Part shown: one piece after another, positions 35,316 through 46,505 of the stretch | Position numbering within the stretch: position 1 is the first letter of the stretch | Layout: each line of letters starts with the position of its first letter | DNA from: Spongospora subterranea f. sp. subterranea | Lineage: Eukaryota > Endomyxa: Phytomyxea > Phytomyxea > Plasmodiophorida | Reading direction: 5' to 3' | DNA length: 64,000 nucleotides | Assembly (NCBI GenBank): GCA_049724395.1 | Contig: JAUGWO010000302.1 | Span: forward strand, 18,299-82,298 | The notes under the pieces: generated by a model | The model's input: only the letters and a program-made list of their open reading frames with translations | The model's database searches: none | Told to the model about the DNA's origin: nothing | Position numbers and translations under genes: made by a program

Positions 35316-37449
35316 TCCCACGACATGTGACCATTCTACTGGGGGCATCTGCATCAGCAACAGTGGCTGCGACTCCCCACAGCAACATGTGACCATTCTA
35401 CTGGGGGCATCTGCATCAGCAACAGTGGCTGCGACTCCCCACGACATGTGACCATTCTACTGGGGGCATCTGCATCAGCAACAGTGGCTGCGACTCCCCC
35501 CCACGACATGTGACCATTCTACTGGGGGCATCTGCATCAGCAACAGTGGCTGCGCGACTGACCCCCCCACGACATGTGACCATTCTACTGGGGGCATCTG
35601 CATCAGCAACAGTGGCTGCGACTCCCCCCCACGACATGTGACCATTCTACTGGGGGCATCTGCATCAGCAACAGTGGCTGCGACTCCCCACGACATGTGA
35701 CCATTCTACTGGGGGCATCTGCATCAGCAACAGTGGCTGCGACTCCCCCCCACGACATGTGACCATTCTACTGGGGGCATCTGCATCAGCAACAGTGGCT
35801 GCGACTGACCATTCTACCCCACGACATGTGACCATTCTACTGGGGGCATCTGCATCAGCAACAGTGGCTGCGACTCCCCACGACGACATGTGACCAGTGG
35901 CTGCGACTTCTACTGGGGGCATCTGCATCAGCAACAGTGGGGGCACTGCATCTGCATCAGCAACAGTGGCTGCGACTCCCCACGACATGTGACCATTCTA
36001 CTGGGGGCATCTGCATCAGCAACAGTGGCTGCGACTCAGCCCCCCACGACATGTGACCATTCTACTGGGGGCATCTGCATCAGCAACAGTGGCTGCGACT
36101 CCCCACGACATGTGACCATTCTACTGGGGGCATCTGCATCAGCAACAGTGGCTGCGACTCCCCACGACATGTGACCATTCTACTGGGGGCATCTGCATCA
36201 GCAACAGTGGCTGCGACTCCCCCCACGACATGTGACCATTCTACTGGGGGCATCTGCATCAGCAACAGTGGCTGCGACTCCCCACGACATGTGACCATTC
36301 TACTGGGGGCATCTGCATCAGCAACATGTGACCATTCTACTGGGGGTGGCTGTGACCATTCTACTGGGGGCCCACGACATGTGACCATTCTACTGGGGGC
36401 ATCTGCATCAGCAACAGTGGCTGCGACTCCCCACGACATGTGACCATTCTACTGGGGGCATCTGCATCAGCAACAGTGGCTGCGACTCCCCACGACATGT
36501 GACCATTCTACTGGGGGCATCTGCATCAGCAACAGTGGCTGCGACTCCCCCCACGACATGTGACCATTCTACTGGGGGCATCTGCATCAGCAACAGTGGC
36601 TGCGACTCCCCACGACATGTGACCATTCTACTGGGGGCATCTGCATCAGCAACAGTGGCTGACTCCCCCCCACGACATGTGACCATTCTACTGGGGGCAT
36701 CTGCATCAGCAACAGTGGCTGCGACTCCCCACGACATGTGACCATTCTACTGGGGGCATCTGCATCAGCAACAGTGGCTGCGACTCCCCCCCACGACATG
36801 TGACCATTCTACTGGGGGCATCTGCATCAGCAACAGTGGCTGCGACTCCCCACGACATGTGACCATTCTACTGGGGGCATCTGCATCAGCAACAGTGGCT
36901 GCGACTCCCCACGACATGTGACCATTCTACTGGGGGCATCTGCATCAGCAACAGTGGCTGCGACTCCCCACGACATGTGACCATTCTACTGGGGGCATCT
37001 GCATCAGCAACAGTGGCTGCTGCGACTCCCCACGACATGTGACCATTCTACTGGGGGCATCTGCATCAGCAACAGTGGCTGCGACTCCCCACGACATGTG
37101 ACCATTCTACTGGGGGCATCTGCATCAGCAACAGTGGCTGCGACTCCCCCCCACGACATGTGACCATTCTACTGGGGGCATCTGCATCAGCAACAGTGGT
37201 GGCTGCCCCCCACGACATGTGACCATTCTACTGGGGGCATCTGCATCAGCAACAGTGGCTGCGACTCCCCACGACGTGTGACCATTCTACTGGGGGCATC
37301 TGCATCAGCAACAGTGGCTGCGACTCCCCCCCACGACATGTGACCATTCTACTGGGGGCATCTGCATCAGCAACAGTGGCTGCGACTCCCCACGACATGT
37401 GACCATTCTACTGGGGGCATCTGCATCAGCAACAGTGGCTGCGACTCCC
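35316..37449. repeat. Minisatellite, unit 59/62 bp, about 35 copies
   Basis: About 2.1 kb is made of head-to-tail units beginning CCACGACATGTGACCATTCT, running through CTACTGGGGGCATCTGCATC and ending GCTGCGACTCC plus a run of C. Units are 59 bp or 62 bp depending on whether the C run at the junction has four or seven bases, and the two lengths often alternate. A few units are scrambled or truncated (near 35800-35960 and 36320-36380). Because neither length is a multiple of three, the long open frames across it on both strands are a by-product of a repeat without stops, not a protein. Copies are nearly identical, which means recent expansion or homogenisation. Confidence 0.95.
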
Positions 37450-37996
37450 CATGACATGTTGAAATATCAAGTCAACAGCTCATAGACCCATATATTCAAT
37501 TAGTATTCAATTCGTTTCTTTGCCCCTGATCTTTAGGTCTTCAGTCGATGAGAAAGCACTCTCTGGGGAGTCATCCTCGTGACCAGCGCCCCACATCAGA
37601 CGGGTGAGATCAACCTGTGACATACTCTATACCCTCACATCGGCTATGTCACATGTGCTACGAGAATTATCACTCGTTTCGTCGTCGCCTTGTCCATTAT
37701 TCCCGTTTCCTCCGACCCCTGTCTATCCCATCGTCCCAATTCCCGTTAACGCAGCATCGTTGAGCATAGAGGTTGATTCCCATGTGTTTTAAAATTCATC
37801 ATATCCTTTCCACTCAAATGAGAACTTCTCGTACTCCACGCCGTGTGCTCTGTTTCAAGATCTCGTCTTGGGCAGGTATGTTGGCGGAGCGCCAGTTGAC
37901 GTCACGAATATGACTCCACAAGGTGATAGTTAGTTGAGTGGTAGAAAGTTTTCTTTATTTGTTTCTTTTCGAATTTGGACTGTACGCCGTTGTCCT
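37450..37996. other. Region without a recognised gene
   Basis: This lies between the minisatellite and the transposon block. A Ser/Pro/Val-rich short frame at 37604-37792 is visible but has no supporting feature. Confidence 0.4.
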
Positions 37997-38178
37997 GGTA
38001 TGGTATGGTATACAAATGGTTACAAAGGTTCGCTGGTTCTTATGGGTTGAGTAATCCTGTCTTGGGTATCCACTGAAGGAACCTGTTAGACCAGCTGGAT
38101 TCAGCAACATAACCTGTCCTAACGACCACACCGAATCGAATGGGACCTGCCCCCACCTGATTACACTGGCGGACAGAA
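37997..38178 (-). repeat. Dispersed repeat (SINE-tail type), copy 1
   Basis: This matches 49033-49243 closely (shared blocks starting GTATGGTATGGTATAC and ending CCCACCTGATTACA), with small insertions between. In the second copy the block is the 3' part of a SINE-like insertion on the minus strand, so this one is probably a 5'-truncated copy of the same family. Alternatively it is part of the LTR of the neighbouring element. Confidence 0.6.
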
Positions 38179-38503
38179 TCCAGTCTGTCCGACGGCGGAC
38201 AGAATAAAAACCTCTATTAATACTACCGTAGAACACAGAATATTGCGTCATGAAAATCGAAAAAACCGATGCCCTTATTTTGTGTCTTCGGTTTTCAAAA
38301 GTTGGGAATATTGTGTCTTACTATCGAAAAAACCGTGCATTCTGTGTTTTGTGTTTTATCTCATTCATTCTGGGGGGGGGGGGGTTGAAAAAGTTAAAGC
38401 ATGGTTCATATATCAACCTATACATACTTTACGGCCTCCGTACGGACTGAACTTCGCTCGTGTGTCTTCAATAAACCCACTCACTTCGTTCTCAGCTTTT
38501 ACT

Positions 38504-38525
38504 GGTTATGGGCCCAGCACGCTTC
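38504..38525 (+). promoter_or_regulatory. Primer-binding site for an initiator-tRNA half
   Basis: The 22 bases are the exact complement of the anticodon-arm region of eukaryotic initiator tRNA-Met, not of its 3' end. Drosophila copia and Ty5 are known to prime from such a cleaved tRNA half, so this both marks the LTR boundary and supports the copia assignment of the pol region. Confidence 0.75.
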
Positions 38526-41500
38526 TAAGCCTGCTTAATCATTACGTTGTGTGCCACAATAGTCGCCTCACGTCCCTGATTTTTTTTAACCCATGGTTGC
38601 CGACGACGCTCCGTCAACTAGATCGCAGTCGATCTCTGATGTTGCGCAACGAGTTCAAACCCTTTCAATAGAAATTGCACATATCCATGAAGCCTTAAAC
38701 GACCTGACACGAACCTTTAATCAGTTCGTGTCAGAAAATCCGGCCAAACTTCCAGACAGCAAACTTTTTGACAATTCTCCACCCGATCTCCCCACCTCCA
38801 TCATTCAGGAACCGAAGGTTAAACTGCCGGAACCTTTTGACGGATCTTCACATACCCTCAGAAACTTCATCAATCAGGTAAAACTGATTTTTCGGCAAAA
38901 ACCGGTGACATACTTCACCGAAGAGTCCCGTGTGGGCCTGTTAAGCAATTTGCTTGTTGGGTCTGCACTGGACTGGTGGTCGCCTCTTTTTGAATCAGAA
39001 GACCCCTGTTTGCAAAATTTTGAATCAATTCCTGGAGAGTCTCAAACTACGGTTTGATGATCCATTACGGTCCCAGAAAGCTGCTTTGCGTCTCTCTTCC
39101 ATTCGCCAAGGCAATCGTTCAGTCGCTGCCTACGCTTCCCAGTTCCAACTATTACTAGCAGATGCAAAATGGGATGTCACCGCTGCTCTCTTCACCTATC
39201 AAAAAGGTCTCAACGACCAAATTAAGGACATTTTATTTACATTTCCGACGGCAACAAGCCTAAAAGAAATTATCCAACAGACCAATGAGATTGACAATCG
39301 AATTGCAACCCGATCCTCAAGCAACCATTATTCGATCAGAAACTCACGGCCGAGGTCCGAACAGGGAAATGGCGCAGGGCGCGGGTGAAATCGACGGTCC
39401 CCAAACCCATTGTGATGGACAATAAACCATTGAAACTTCAACAAAATTCCGTCTCCGATAATCTTTCAACTCTTCATATTTCCATAATGGCCCGAAGTGT
39501 TCCTGCTTCTGACGAAGACTTCATCGTTTTCGACACAACAATTTACATTGGAAATAACAATCCAATATTGACTTCAGCTTTCATCGACAGTTGCGCTACC
39601 TCTGTCTTTGCCGATCGATCCACGATGCTAAGACTCGGCATTCCTCTCGTTCGCAAGTTACAGCCCCTCAATGTTCAAGTCGTGGATGGACGACCCCTTC
39701 CCCCTATCATTAATGAGACAATCCCTGTCACTATGACCATCAATGGGCACAAGGAGCTCATCATTTTGAACATCATTGATTCACCGCAGTTTCCTATTAT
39801 TCTCGGAATTTCTTGGCTCAGAATGCACAATCCCGTCATTGATTGGGTTAAGAAATCTATTGTGTTTCGAGATGATGCTGAAAATTCTCTTGCAATTCCT
39901 GATTATCTTCCCATCTCAAAACCAAAACCACCATTTCTTCCTGAGGACCTCAACCGAAAGCTTAGTGCCAGGATTTGGCATCAGCGATTGTGTCATCGTA
40001 ATTATCGTGATGTCAGCAAACTCATGCGACGTGATATTGTCAATGGTATTGCTTGCATTGGTTCCGCCGCAAAACGAACCAATTTTTGTGAAGCTTGCGC
40101 AATGGGAAAAGCCAAACAACAACCTTTCGCAGCGAAGTCCAAACCTCACAAATGGCAACTGTTAGAGCGACTAGACGTTGATGAATGTGGTCCACTGCCA
40201 GTGGCATCCTTATCTGGAGATATATATTTTATCACCTTCTCTGAACATTGCAGCAAATCCAAATTTACATATCTGCTGCATCGAAAAAACGAAGCATTTC
40301 ACAAATTTCGTCTCTTAAATCCTGCGATTGGAGAATCGTACAAATCACAAGATCAAAATTTTGTTCGGGGATAATGCGAAGGAGTTCGTGAACCATGAGT
40401 TTTCATCATTTTTGGAAGAGGCTGGTATTGAATGGCAATCGACAGCTGAATACTCATCTGAGCAAAATGGTGTCTCTGAACGCGGTCATTTAACACTGAT
40501 GGATGCCGCTCGGGCGATGCTACTTCATGCGCGTCTTCCAAAGCAGTTTTGGGGTCCCGCCATTCTTACAGCGACTCATGTGCACAACCTGTGCCCGCAT
40601 CCGAATTTACCTGACGTCACTCCACATGAAATTCTTACTCAATCACGCCCAGACTTGAGCTATCTACGAGTTTTCGGCTGTGATGCTTATGCAGTAGTTC
40701 CCTCTTCGAAACGTACTAAACTAGACCCCCGGGCAAGACGGTACATCTTTATCGGTTGTGCAGATCATCAAAAAGGTTATAATCTCTACGATCCAGAATC
40801 TGGTCAGGTTTCAGTTCATCGTAATGTGACCTTTAATGAAAGCAGCTTCGGCGACCGACTACCTGATAATGCCTTGGCAGATCCTGAAGAACCAGAATAC
40901 GGCCTTGATGAGGACTATCATTCGGAACGCAGCTTCGGCGACCGACTACCTGATAATGCCTTGACAGATCCTGACGAACCAGAACACGGCCTTGATGAGG
41001 ACTATCATTCCGACAGCAACTTCGTGTCACATCCTTCAGATGCCAATTTCAATTCCGAATTGGATGATCCTTCCGTCTTTAAGGTCGAATGTATCGTTTC
41101 TGATCGTGAAACTCGAAAAGGAATCGAATATCTCATTCGATGGAAAGGATACGAAAAATCGTTTGATTCGTGGGAACCAGCAAATAACGTTGGTCAAGCA
41201 GCTATCGATGAATACACCCGACGTCGTCGCCCACATATTGTTAATGCACTATCAACAAGTTTCGTGACACCTGTAAACTACAATGATGCGTTGCAAAGTA
41301 AGGACTCACCATTCTGGGTTCTAGCCATAGAAGACGAATTAAATTCCCTTTTGAATCACAATACATGGAGCGATGTTGCCGAACTCCCAAGAGGCTCTAA
41401 ACCAATCGGATGTCGGTGGACCTCTTTAAAATCAAAGAAGTTTGCACTGCTGACGTTCCACTCGATTCCTCCTGGATACTGAAGCATCACTCCAATGGAA

Positions 41501-42049
41501 CATCATCAAGGTACAAAGCTCGTCTCGTTATTCAAGGTTTTCGACAGAAACAGGGATTAGACTATTCCAATACGTATGCACCTGTAATGCGAACTGACAT
41601 ATTACGGCTAATGCTGGCACTTTCTTTTCAAGACAAGGATATTATTGCCGAACATATGGATGTTGTCACAGCTTTTCTGAATGCCCCGATCTCTGAAGAT
41701 ATATACAGAGCTTGGTTCTGGTCTGTCCCGGTTGGTGGCAGGTTAGGACCAGGTCAGTGTGAGACTTGAGTTCGAAAACCCCGTGGGCAGGGATTTTGGG
41801 GAACACCCTAAGGTTGGCCAGCTAATACGGAAGTAGAGCGAAGGTTGAGCATGGCAGGAACGAACCTCTGGAAAAATAGACAGCTGATTTGTAATGATGC
41901 GACTTGGGTTCAAGGCATTGTGGTGTTCCGTAAGGGAATTTTCCCCCGTGTCCTAATGGTAAGGGGGTTTTTAGTGAGTCAGGTCATGGGATCAACCTCA
42001 CACTACTACAATGTCGGTCAGACTGCAGAACATTCAGCGAAGGTATCTA

Positions 42050-42175
42050 GGGAATTCGAGAAGGGCAAGGGGCGGAAATTATGCGCAAAATGTTTTTTGT
42101 GAGCAACAAAACTATTTTACAGTACGTCAGAAAAAAACTATAGGTAATGCCGTAGCGGATTTCCCATGACAGATT
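42050..42175 (+). repeat. Left terminal inverted repeat of the DNA transposon
   Basis: It starts GGGAATTCGAGAAGGGCAAG and is the complement of 46379-46505 with only a few mismatches, mostly in the outermost bases. Confidence 0.9.
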
Positions 42176-42221
42176 CGTCGTCGGGTGGGTTCAATCAATT
42201 ATTTGATCAACGAGTCTGTCT

Positions 42222-44084
42222 ATGTTCTGTCAACATTGTGGTCAGCAACACGGTCAGTGCTTGGCTTCCTGCCCAACGCTTGGGGATGTTGTCAAAAAGA
42301 CCGTCGCGGCCGAGCTTCTGAAATTTAAGGAAGCAGGGGCCGACGTGTCACGTCGCCGTGCCGGAGGCGGCAGTCGTCGTGGTGTGGCGATCAACCCGAT
42401 GTTAGTCAAGGTGAACGTCACCGCCTACCCGCTAGGGATGGATCCCCGAACTAAAAAGGCAACGAAGTTACCAGATCATCCAGCAATCAACGTCGTTTTC
42501 GCATTGTCGGCCACATACTATGATATTATCGATGGATTGGCATCCAATTTATTTCCTGTTCCGAAATGGTCCTCTGGGGCCACTTACGTTCTTACCACGG
42601 GGGATGGTGCAATAATACAGGAGAATACGCCATTCTGTGAATTTCCTTTCAACCTCACTCGTTCTGGAGGCAAGAAGGTGTTGCATCTGGTGAGATCAGA
42701 CCATTCACAAGATGGCTTCAATGATAATGACAGAATCAGCCACGATTATGAACAGGGTAATGTTGATAACGAATGGGATATGACTCTCCCTGACAATGGT
42801 GAAGACTGTGGCCCAATTCAACAGCCGCTGCGCACCATCGAGTTGTTTGGCAACAACAACAGTAATCACGTCACCGGTCCTGTCATCAAGCGATTGAAGA
42901 CAGGAACGAAGGGAAGCGCCCTTGTACACTCAAGCGCGTTCGGCAATCTTGATCAATTTCAGTTCCAGGATATATACCAGAATTCAAAATCGGATACCGC
43001 AGTGCAAGGCTCTGGAGTTGCCATTTTAAGACAGTTCGATGGTCAAAAATGGTCGCAACAGTTTCTAAGCGAGAAGGAATTTCCTGTACCGAACATGGAA
43101 GATCCTATTACTGACGGCGAGTCCAAGATTGTTTATAAGGAAGCTATGTTTCCAATGGTGTTTGGATCAGCTCTTGTCGTATATAAGGTGGCCAATTCTC
43201 CGTTGGATGACCGGCTAGGCACAGCGACACGTGCCGTCCAAATGGCAGCATTATGCTCCCAAATGGCGATCGAGTTCAACGCCGCTGTAAAAAATGATGA
43301 TTTTATGGTCACGTTTTGTGACAGCGTTGTCGTCGAACTCCTGCCGGAGGTTATTGATGTTCTGTTTCCTGCAAAGAACAATCCATTCAACAGGATGTGC
43401 CGGAAGGGCGTGATTTGGATCATCGAGCGTCAAATCAAAGGGCGATTCGACAAGTTCGTTTCAAATTCAGGTAGAGGTTTTTCAAACCTCCATCAAATAT
43501 ACCTACATTAAATATAGGTAATATTATCTGTTTAACAAACAAAACATTAGCCCGAACGAAAAAGGACCGGATCAAGGCAACCGCGTTCAGCCATTTCTCG
43601 TTCTGTCGCTCCGGCGGCAGAGTTTATGGCATTAGACATTCAGGGCGCGGGTGGCGTCTATACTGACGTTGAGATTGTATCAATCTCCAATGCTGAATCA
43701 ACGTTCGGCATTGGCAACATGGGTGCCTCTTCAATTGCCAAGTTTTTTCAAGAACATGAATGTAATAGTGCTTGCTATGCTGCTCAACTGGAGCGTCCAG
43801 CAGGAGACGCGTTCGGACATGCTTCAACAAGCAGGGACGGGGGTTCAGACACGTCAGTGGAAGATGAAAACGCTGAAAGTGATTGCGAGATGACGGTCTC
43901 CGACGAAATCGTCCCATATCAGGGTCAAAAAGGTCAATCTATCAGTTTTGATGCCACTGAAGACGTCATTGTGCAAGAGGAGACGGTTTTGCAAGTGCAA
44001 TCTTCTAGTGAGCGGTTGCGTTCACAGCGCCGTCCTGACCATGTGACTTGTACCCGTCTTCGTTCTCGCCGTAAAAGGGGATAA
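42222..44084 (+). CDS. Transposon-borne alpha-kinase (eEF2K/MHCK type)
   Basis: Exon 1 (42222-43470) and exon 2 (43551-44084) flank an 80-nt GT-AG intron; together about 593 residues. The N-terminus has a CxxC-HxxC-like cluster (MFCQHCGQQHGQCLASC), then a region of unknown fold. The alpha-kinase core starts near residue 290: YKVANSPLDD with the putative ATP lysine, QMAALCSQMAIEFNAAV, IERQIKGRFDKFVSNS, and in exon 2 ATAFSHFSFCRSGG, DIQGAGGVYTD, FGIGNMG and the zinc motif HECNSAC. These are the hallmarks of the family that phosphorylates helical or coiled-coil Ser/Thr sites. At about 43625 the frame shifts by one base between RSGGRV and MALDIQG, so this copy may be inactive or the base may be an error. 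The tail is acidic then Arg-rich. The kinase lies wholly inside the TIRs, so it is transposon cargo. Confidence 0.8.
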
Positions 44085-44798
44085 TAAATTGCTGTTTCCA
44101 AGCGAACATCTTATTCATTGGCTGTTGCGCTGTATCAAATCTGTCACGATTTTGGACAAAAAACGGACGAACCTTGGCCCGCTCCGCACAAATTTTTTTC
44201 TTCATGATTTCCGCCCCCTGCCCTTCCCGGACACAGTCCGGGAAGGGCAGGGGGCGGAAATCATGAAAAAAAAAAAATTATCTGCGGACAGGACGTTTTC
44301 CTGCTCCGCATTGAACGCAGATTGTGACAGGTCTAACATTTGCTGCCCGCATTGCCCGGCTATGCTCAATATCCCTTGAAAGACGTCATTGTGCAAGAGG
44401 AGACGGTTTTGCAAGTGCAATCTTCTAGTGAGCGGTTGCGCTCACAGCGCCGTCCTGACCATGAGACTTGTACCCGTCTTCGTTCTCGCCGTTAAAGGCG
44501 GTAATAAATTGCTGTTTCCAAGCGAACATCTTATTCATTGGCTGTTGCGCTGTATCAAATCTGTCACGATTTTGGACAAAAACGGACGCCTTGGCCCGCT
44601 CCGCACAAATTTTTTTCTTCATGATTTCCGCCCCCTGCCCTTCCCGGACACAGTCCGGGAAGGGCAGGGGGCGGAAATCATGAAAAAAAAAAAATTATCT
44701 GCGGACAGGACGTTTTCCTGCTCCGCGAATTGGACTCAGATTGTGACAGGTCTAACATTTGCTGCCCGCATTGCCCGGCTATGCTCAATATCCCTTGA
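43959..44798. repeat. 420-bp tandem duplication, each with a 32-bp-arm palindrome
   Basis: 43959-44378 and 44379-44798 are direct copies with a few small differences; the first includes the end of the kinase gene. Each holds a perfect hairpin: arms 44201-44232 / 44236-44267 with a 3-base loop, and 44618-44649 / 44653-44684. The arm sequence (ATGATTTCCGCCCCCTGCCC and on) is very similar to the outer part of the transposon's own TIR, so each palindrome looks like two transposon ends set back to back. Confidence 0.9.
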
Positions 44799-44941
44799 TG
44801 TGACGAATACTGATCATCTTTTCGTCGTCAGCAGAGAGATTACAACATGTAGCGTCTACACATAACTGATTGGCCCACGTTGGCATCGTTTTAATGGGGA
44901 TTCACATGTTTATTAGCAGGAGGGACATTCAATAATATCTG

Positions 44942-46362
44942 TCAGACGTATGCAGGTAACAACGGTTCAAGATGGGACCGTTGTGCACGCAGGTACAGAA
45001 ACGCTTCGGCCATGTTATCAAGACTGATCGGAATCAGGGGCGGTTGATGAAGAGACAAAGCTTCGGCGAAATACGGGCGATCTGCTTGCAGACCAAACTG
45101 GTCCGATAAATTCATATCACACCCCGGGTAAGCAGCGTGGCAATATTCCGAAAACAAATCAGGAACTGCAATGCCACATTGAATCGCATCGTGTAGCTCC
45201 GGGTGCTGGTAGAGAAACTCTGGCACGCCGCCCGGGTTTTTGCTGCTCTTGCGCATTCTGTGCCCATTCCATTCATGGAAGACTTTGTCCAGAGTGTCCT
45301 CGATCATGTCTTTGAATACGAAGACACAGCAACGGCGTTCGAAGTCATCATCTACATTGTAGTTTCCGGTCCCTTCCAGATTTTTAAAGAATTTGATCCA
45401 GAAATGAATTCCACCGGCATACATCTGATTCCACCACGATTCGATCCTTTGATTTGCGACAGAACGCCCAAATAGATGTGCTGACGCACCGTTGAAGTGC
45501 TGTTGGACGGCAGCTGCCAGCGTATTCTCGGCCCCTCGATCCGATCGTTGAAGAGCAGGCAAACAATCCACATTGAGCACAGCATCAATGTAATAAGCGA
45601 GAACCAGTTCTGGGATGCGATTGTTGGGCGTTACGTGTAGCCAAATCATCTTTCGGGACCAACCATCGATACAACCATGGATTTCGAACCCGAACTGCCG
45701 AAGCTTATCGTTTTGGTCGAAATGCCATAGTGCGTTGGGACCAGGTACATGATAATCACGACGCTGCAGGCGATGCTTGCGACGACCAGCAACGTCATCT
45801 GGATTGATGGTGAGCTGAGCAGCAGAAAACGGCGTCTCTTGTTACAAGGACGTCGTGTGTCTCGCGAATACGACGCGCCATTGACCGACACCCCAGCGCC
45901 TCACCGTCACCCCTCGATTCCAGATTAACCATGAGCTCCACCAGCTCTTGCGGCACATTCTGGCGAATCTTGATACCCTCATGCTAAAATAAAAAAATTG
46001 AAAATTAGTGAATAATGATGGGCGCTGCCCTTAATTATTACATGCAGGATATTCTTCAGCGTCCGCAAAGATAATTCCTCTTGGTATGCCTTCTTGACAT
46101 GATATAGAATCTCAGTTAATTTGATACCTTGTTTGACAAGAACACGCACATCCGGTAGCCATGCAACGGATCTCTGCAATGCCGTTGATAAGCTAGGACG
46201 AGAAAGATCATTATTACTGATCCAGTTCCTCAGCGTCCGACCGCTCACAATAATAGAATGCTCGTCCTGAAGCAGTTCCAGAATAGCGGCATTGGAAAGC
46301 CCATTGTTCAAGTGATCCTGGACAAAGGCAATCACCTCCGGTGACACTTTCGGCCTCACCAT
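44942..46362 (-). CDS. Integrase-like DDE transposase
   Basis: Minus strand, start at 46362. Exon 1 codes for a helix-turn-helix-type N-terminus (MVRPKVSPEVIAFVQDHLNN, then SGRTLRNWISNNDLSRP); an intron of about 60 nt (starting near 46040, ending at 45982) follows, then LGCRSMARRIRETHDVLVTR and an Arg-rich link, and the catalytic domain: WHFDQNDK (first Asp) with FGFEIHGCIDGWSRKMIWL, RSDRGAEN (second Asp) and VANQRIESWW (Glu). The C-terminal part is typical of the eukaryotic integrase-core transposase family (FRNG-type WNGHRMRKSSKNPGG). One frameshift seems present near 45835, between DAVF and LTINPDDVAGRR. It moves the element in which it lies; the kinase gene converges on it. Confidence 0.8.
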
Positions 46363-46378
46363 TACTTTGACGACGTTT

Positions 46379-46505
46379 AATCTGTCATGGGAAGTCCGCT
46401 ACGGCATTACCTATAGTTTTTTTCTGACGTACTGTAAAATAGTTTTGTTGCTCACAAAAAACATTTTGCGCATAATTTCCGCCCCTTGCCCTTCTCGGAT
46501 TCCGT
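46379..46505 (-). repeat. Right terminal inverted repeat of the DNA transposon
   Basis: Complement of 42050-42175. The start codon of the transposase lies just inside it, so the promoter probably sits in the TIR. Confidence 0.9.

Larger units (their letters stand above)
42050..46505. mobile_element. DNA transposon with 126-bp TIRs carrying an alpha-kinase gene
   Basis: Terminal inverted repeats at 42050-42175 and 46379-46505 match almost base for base. The insertion duplicated AGGTATCTA (42041-42049 and 46506-46514), 9 bp, in the middle of the SINE. Inside, two genes point at each other: an alpha-kinase on the plus strand (42222-44084) and an integrase-like transposase on the minus strand (46362-44942). 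Between them a 420-bp segment is duplicated in tandem. The TIR length and 9-bp duplication recall Mutator-like elements, but the transposase has an integrase-type DDE core (possibly the IS3EU-like group), so the superfamily is left open. High TIR identity and near-intact genes point to a young insertion, the latest event at this locus. Confidence 0.88.

Noticed and set aside
35269-36799. Long open frames on both strands inside the minisatellite (repeating ICISNSGCDS or VAATVADADAPS)
   Set aside because: They follow from a stop-free repeat unit; unit lengths of 59 and 62 do not keep frame, and there is no start, intron or composition of a real protein.
35316-37449. CRISPR array
   Set aside because: Units are contiguous without unique spacers, the genome is eukaryotic and there are no cas genes.
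40833-41030. Minus-strand frame with repeated DSPHQGR
   Set aside because: Shadow of the 84-bp duplication in the linker of the mosaic LTR fossil.
41750-41790. A tRNA gene
   Set aside because: A B box and A-box-like word are present, but the sequence does not fold as a cloverleaf and it continues into a SINE with poly(A).
44089-44865. Repeated short frames in the 420-bp duplication (HLIHWLLRCIKSV)
   Set aside because: They are the same non-coding segment twice and run through the palindrome.
42050-46505. Polinton, Starship or other giant element
   Set aside because: Only two genes, no DNA polymerase B, capsid or tyrosine recombinase; the size and TIRs fit an ordinary DNA transposon.
42050-46505. 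Firm assignment to Mutator (MULE)
   Set aside because: The 9-bp duplication and long TIRs fit, but the catalytic domain is integrase-like (WHFDQND, RSDRGAEN, NQRIESWW), not the MULE type.
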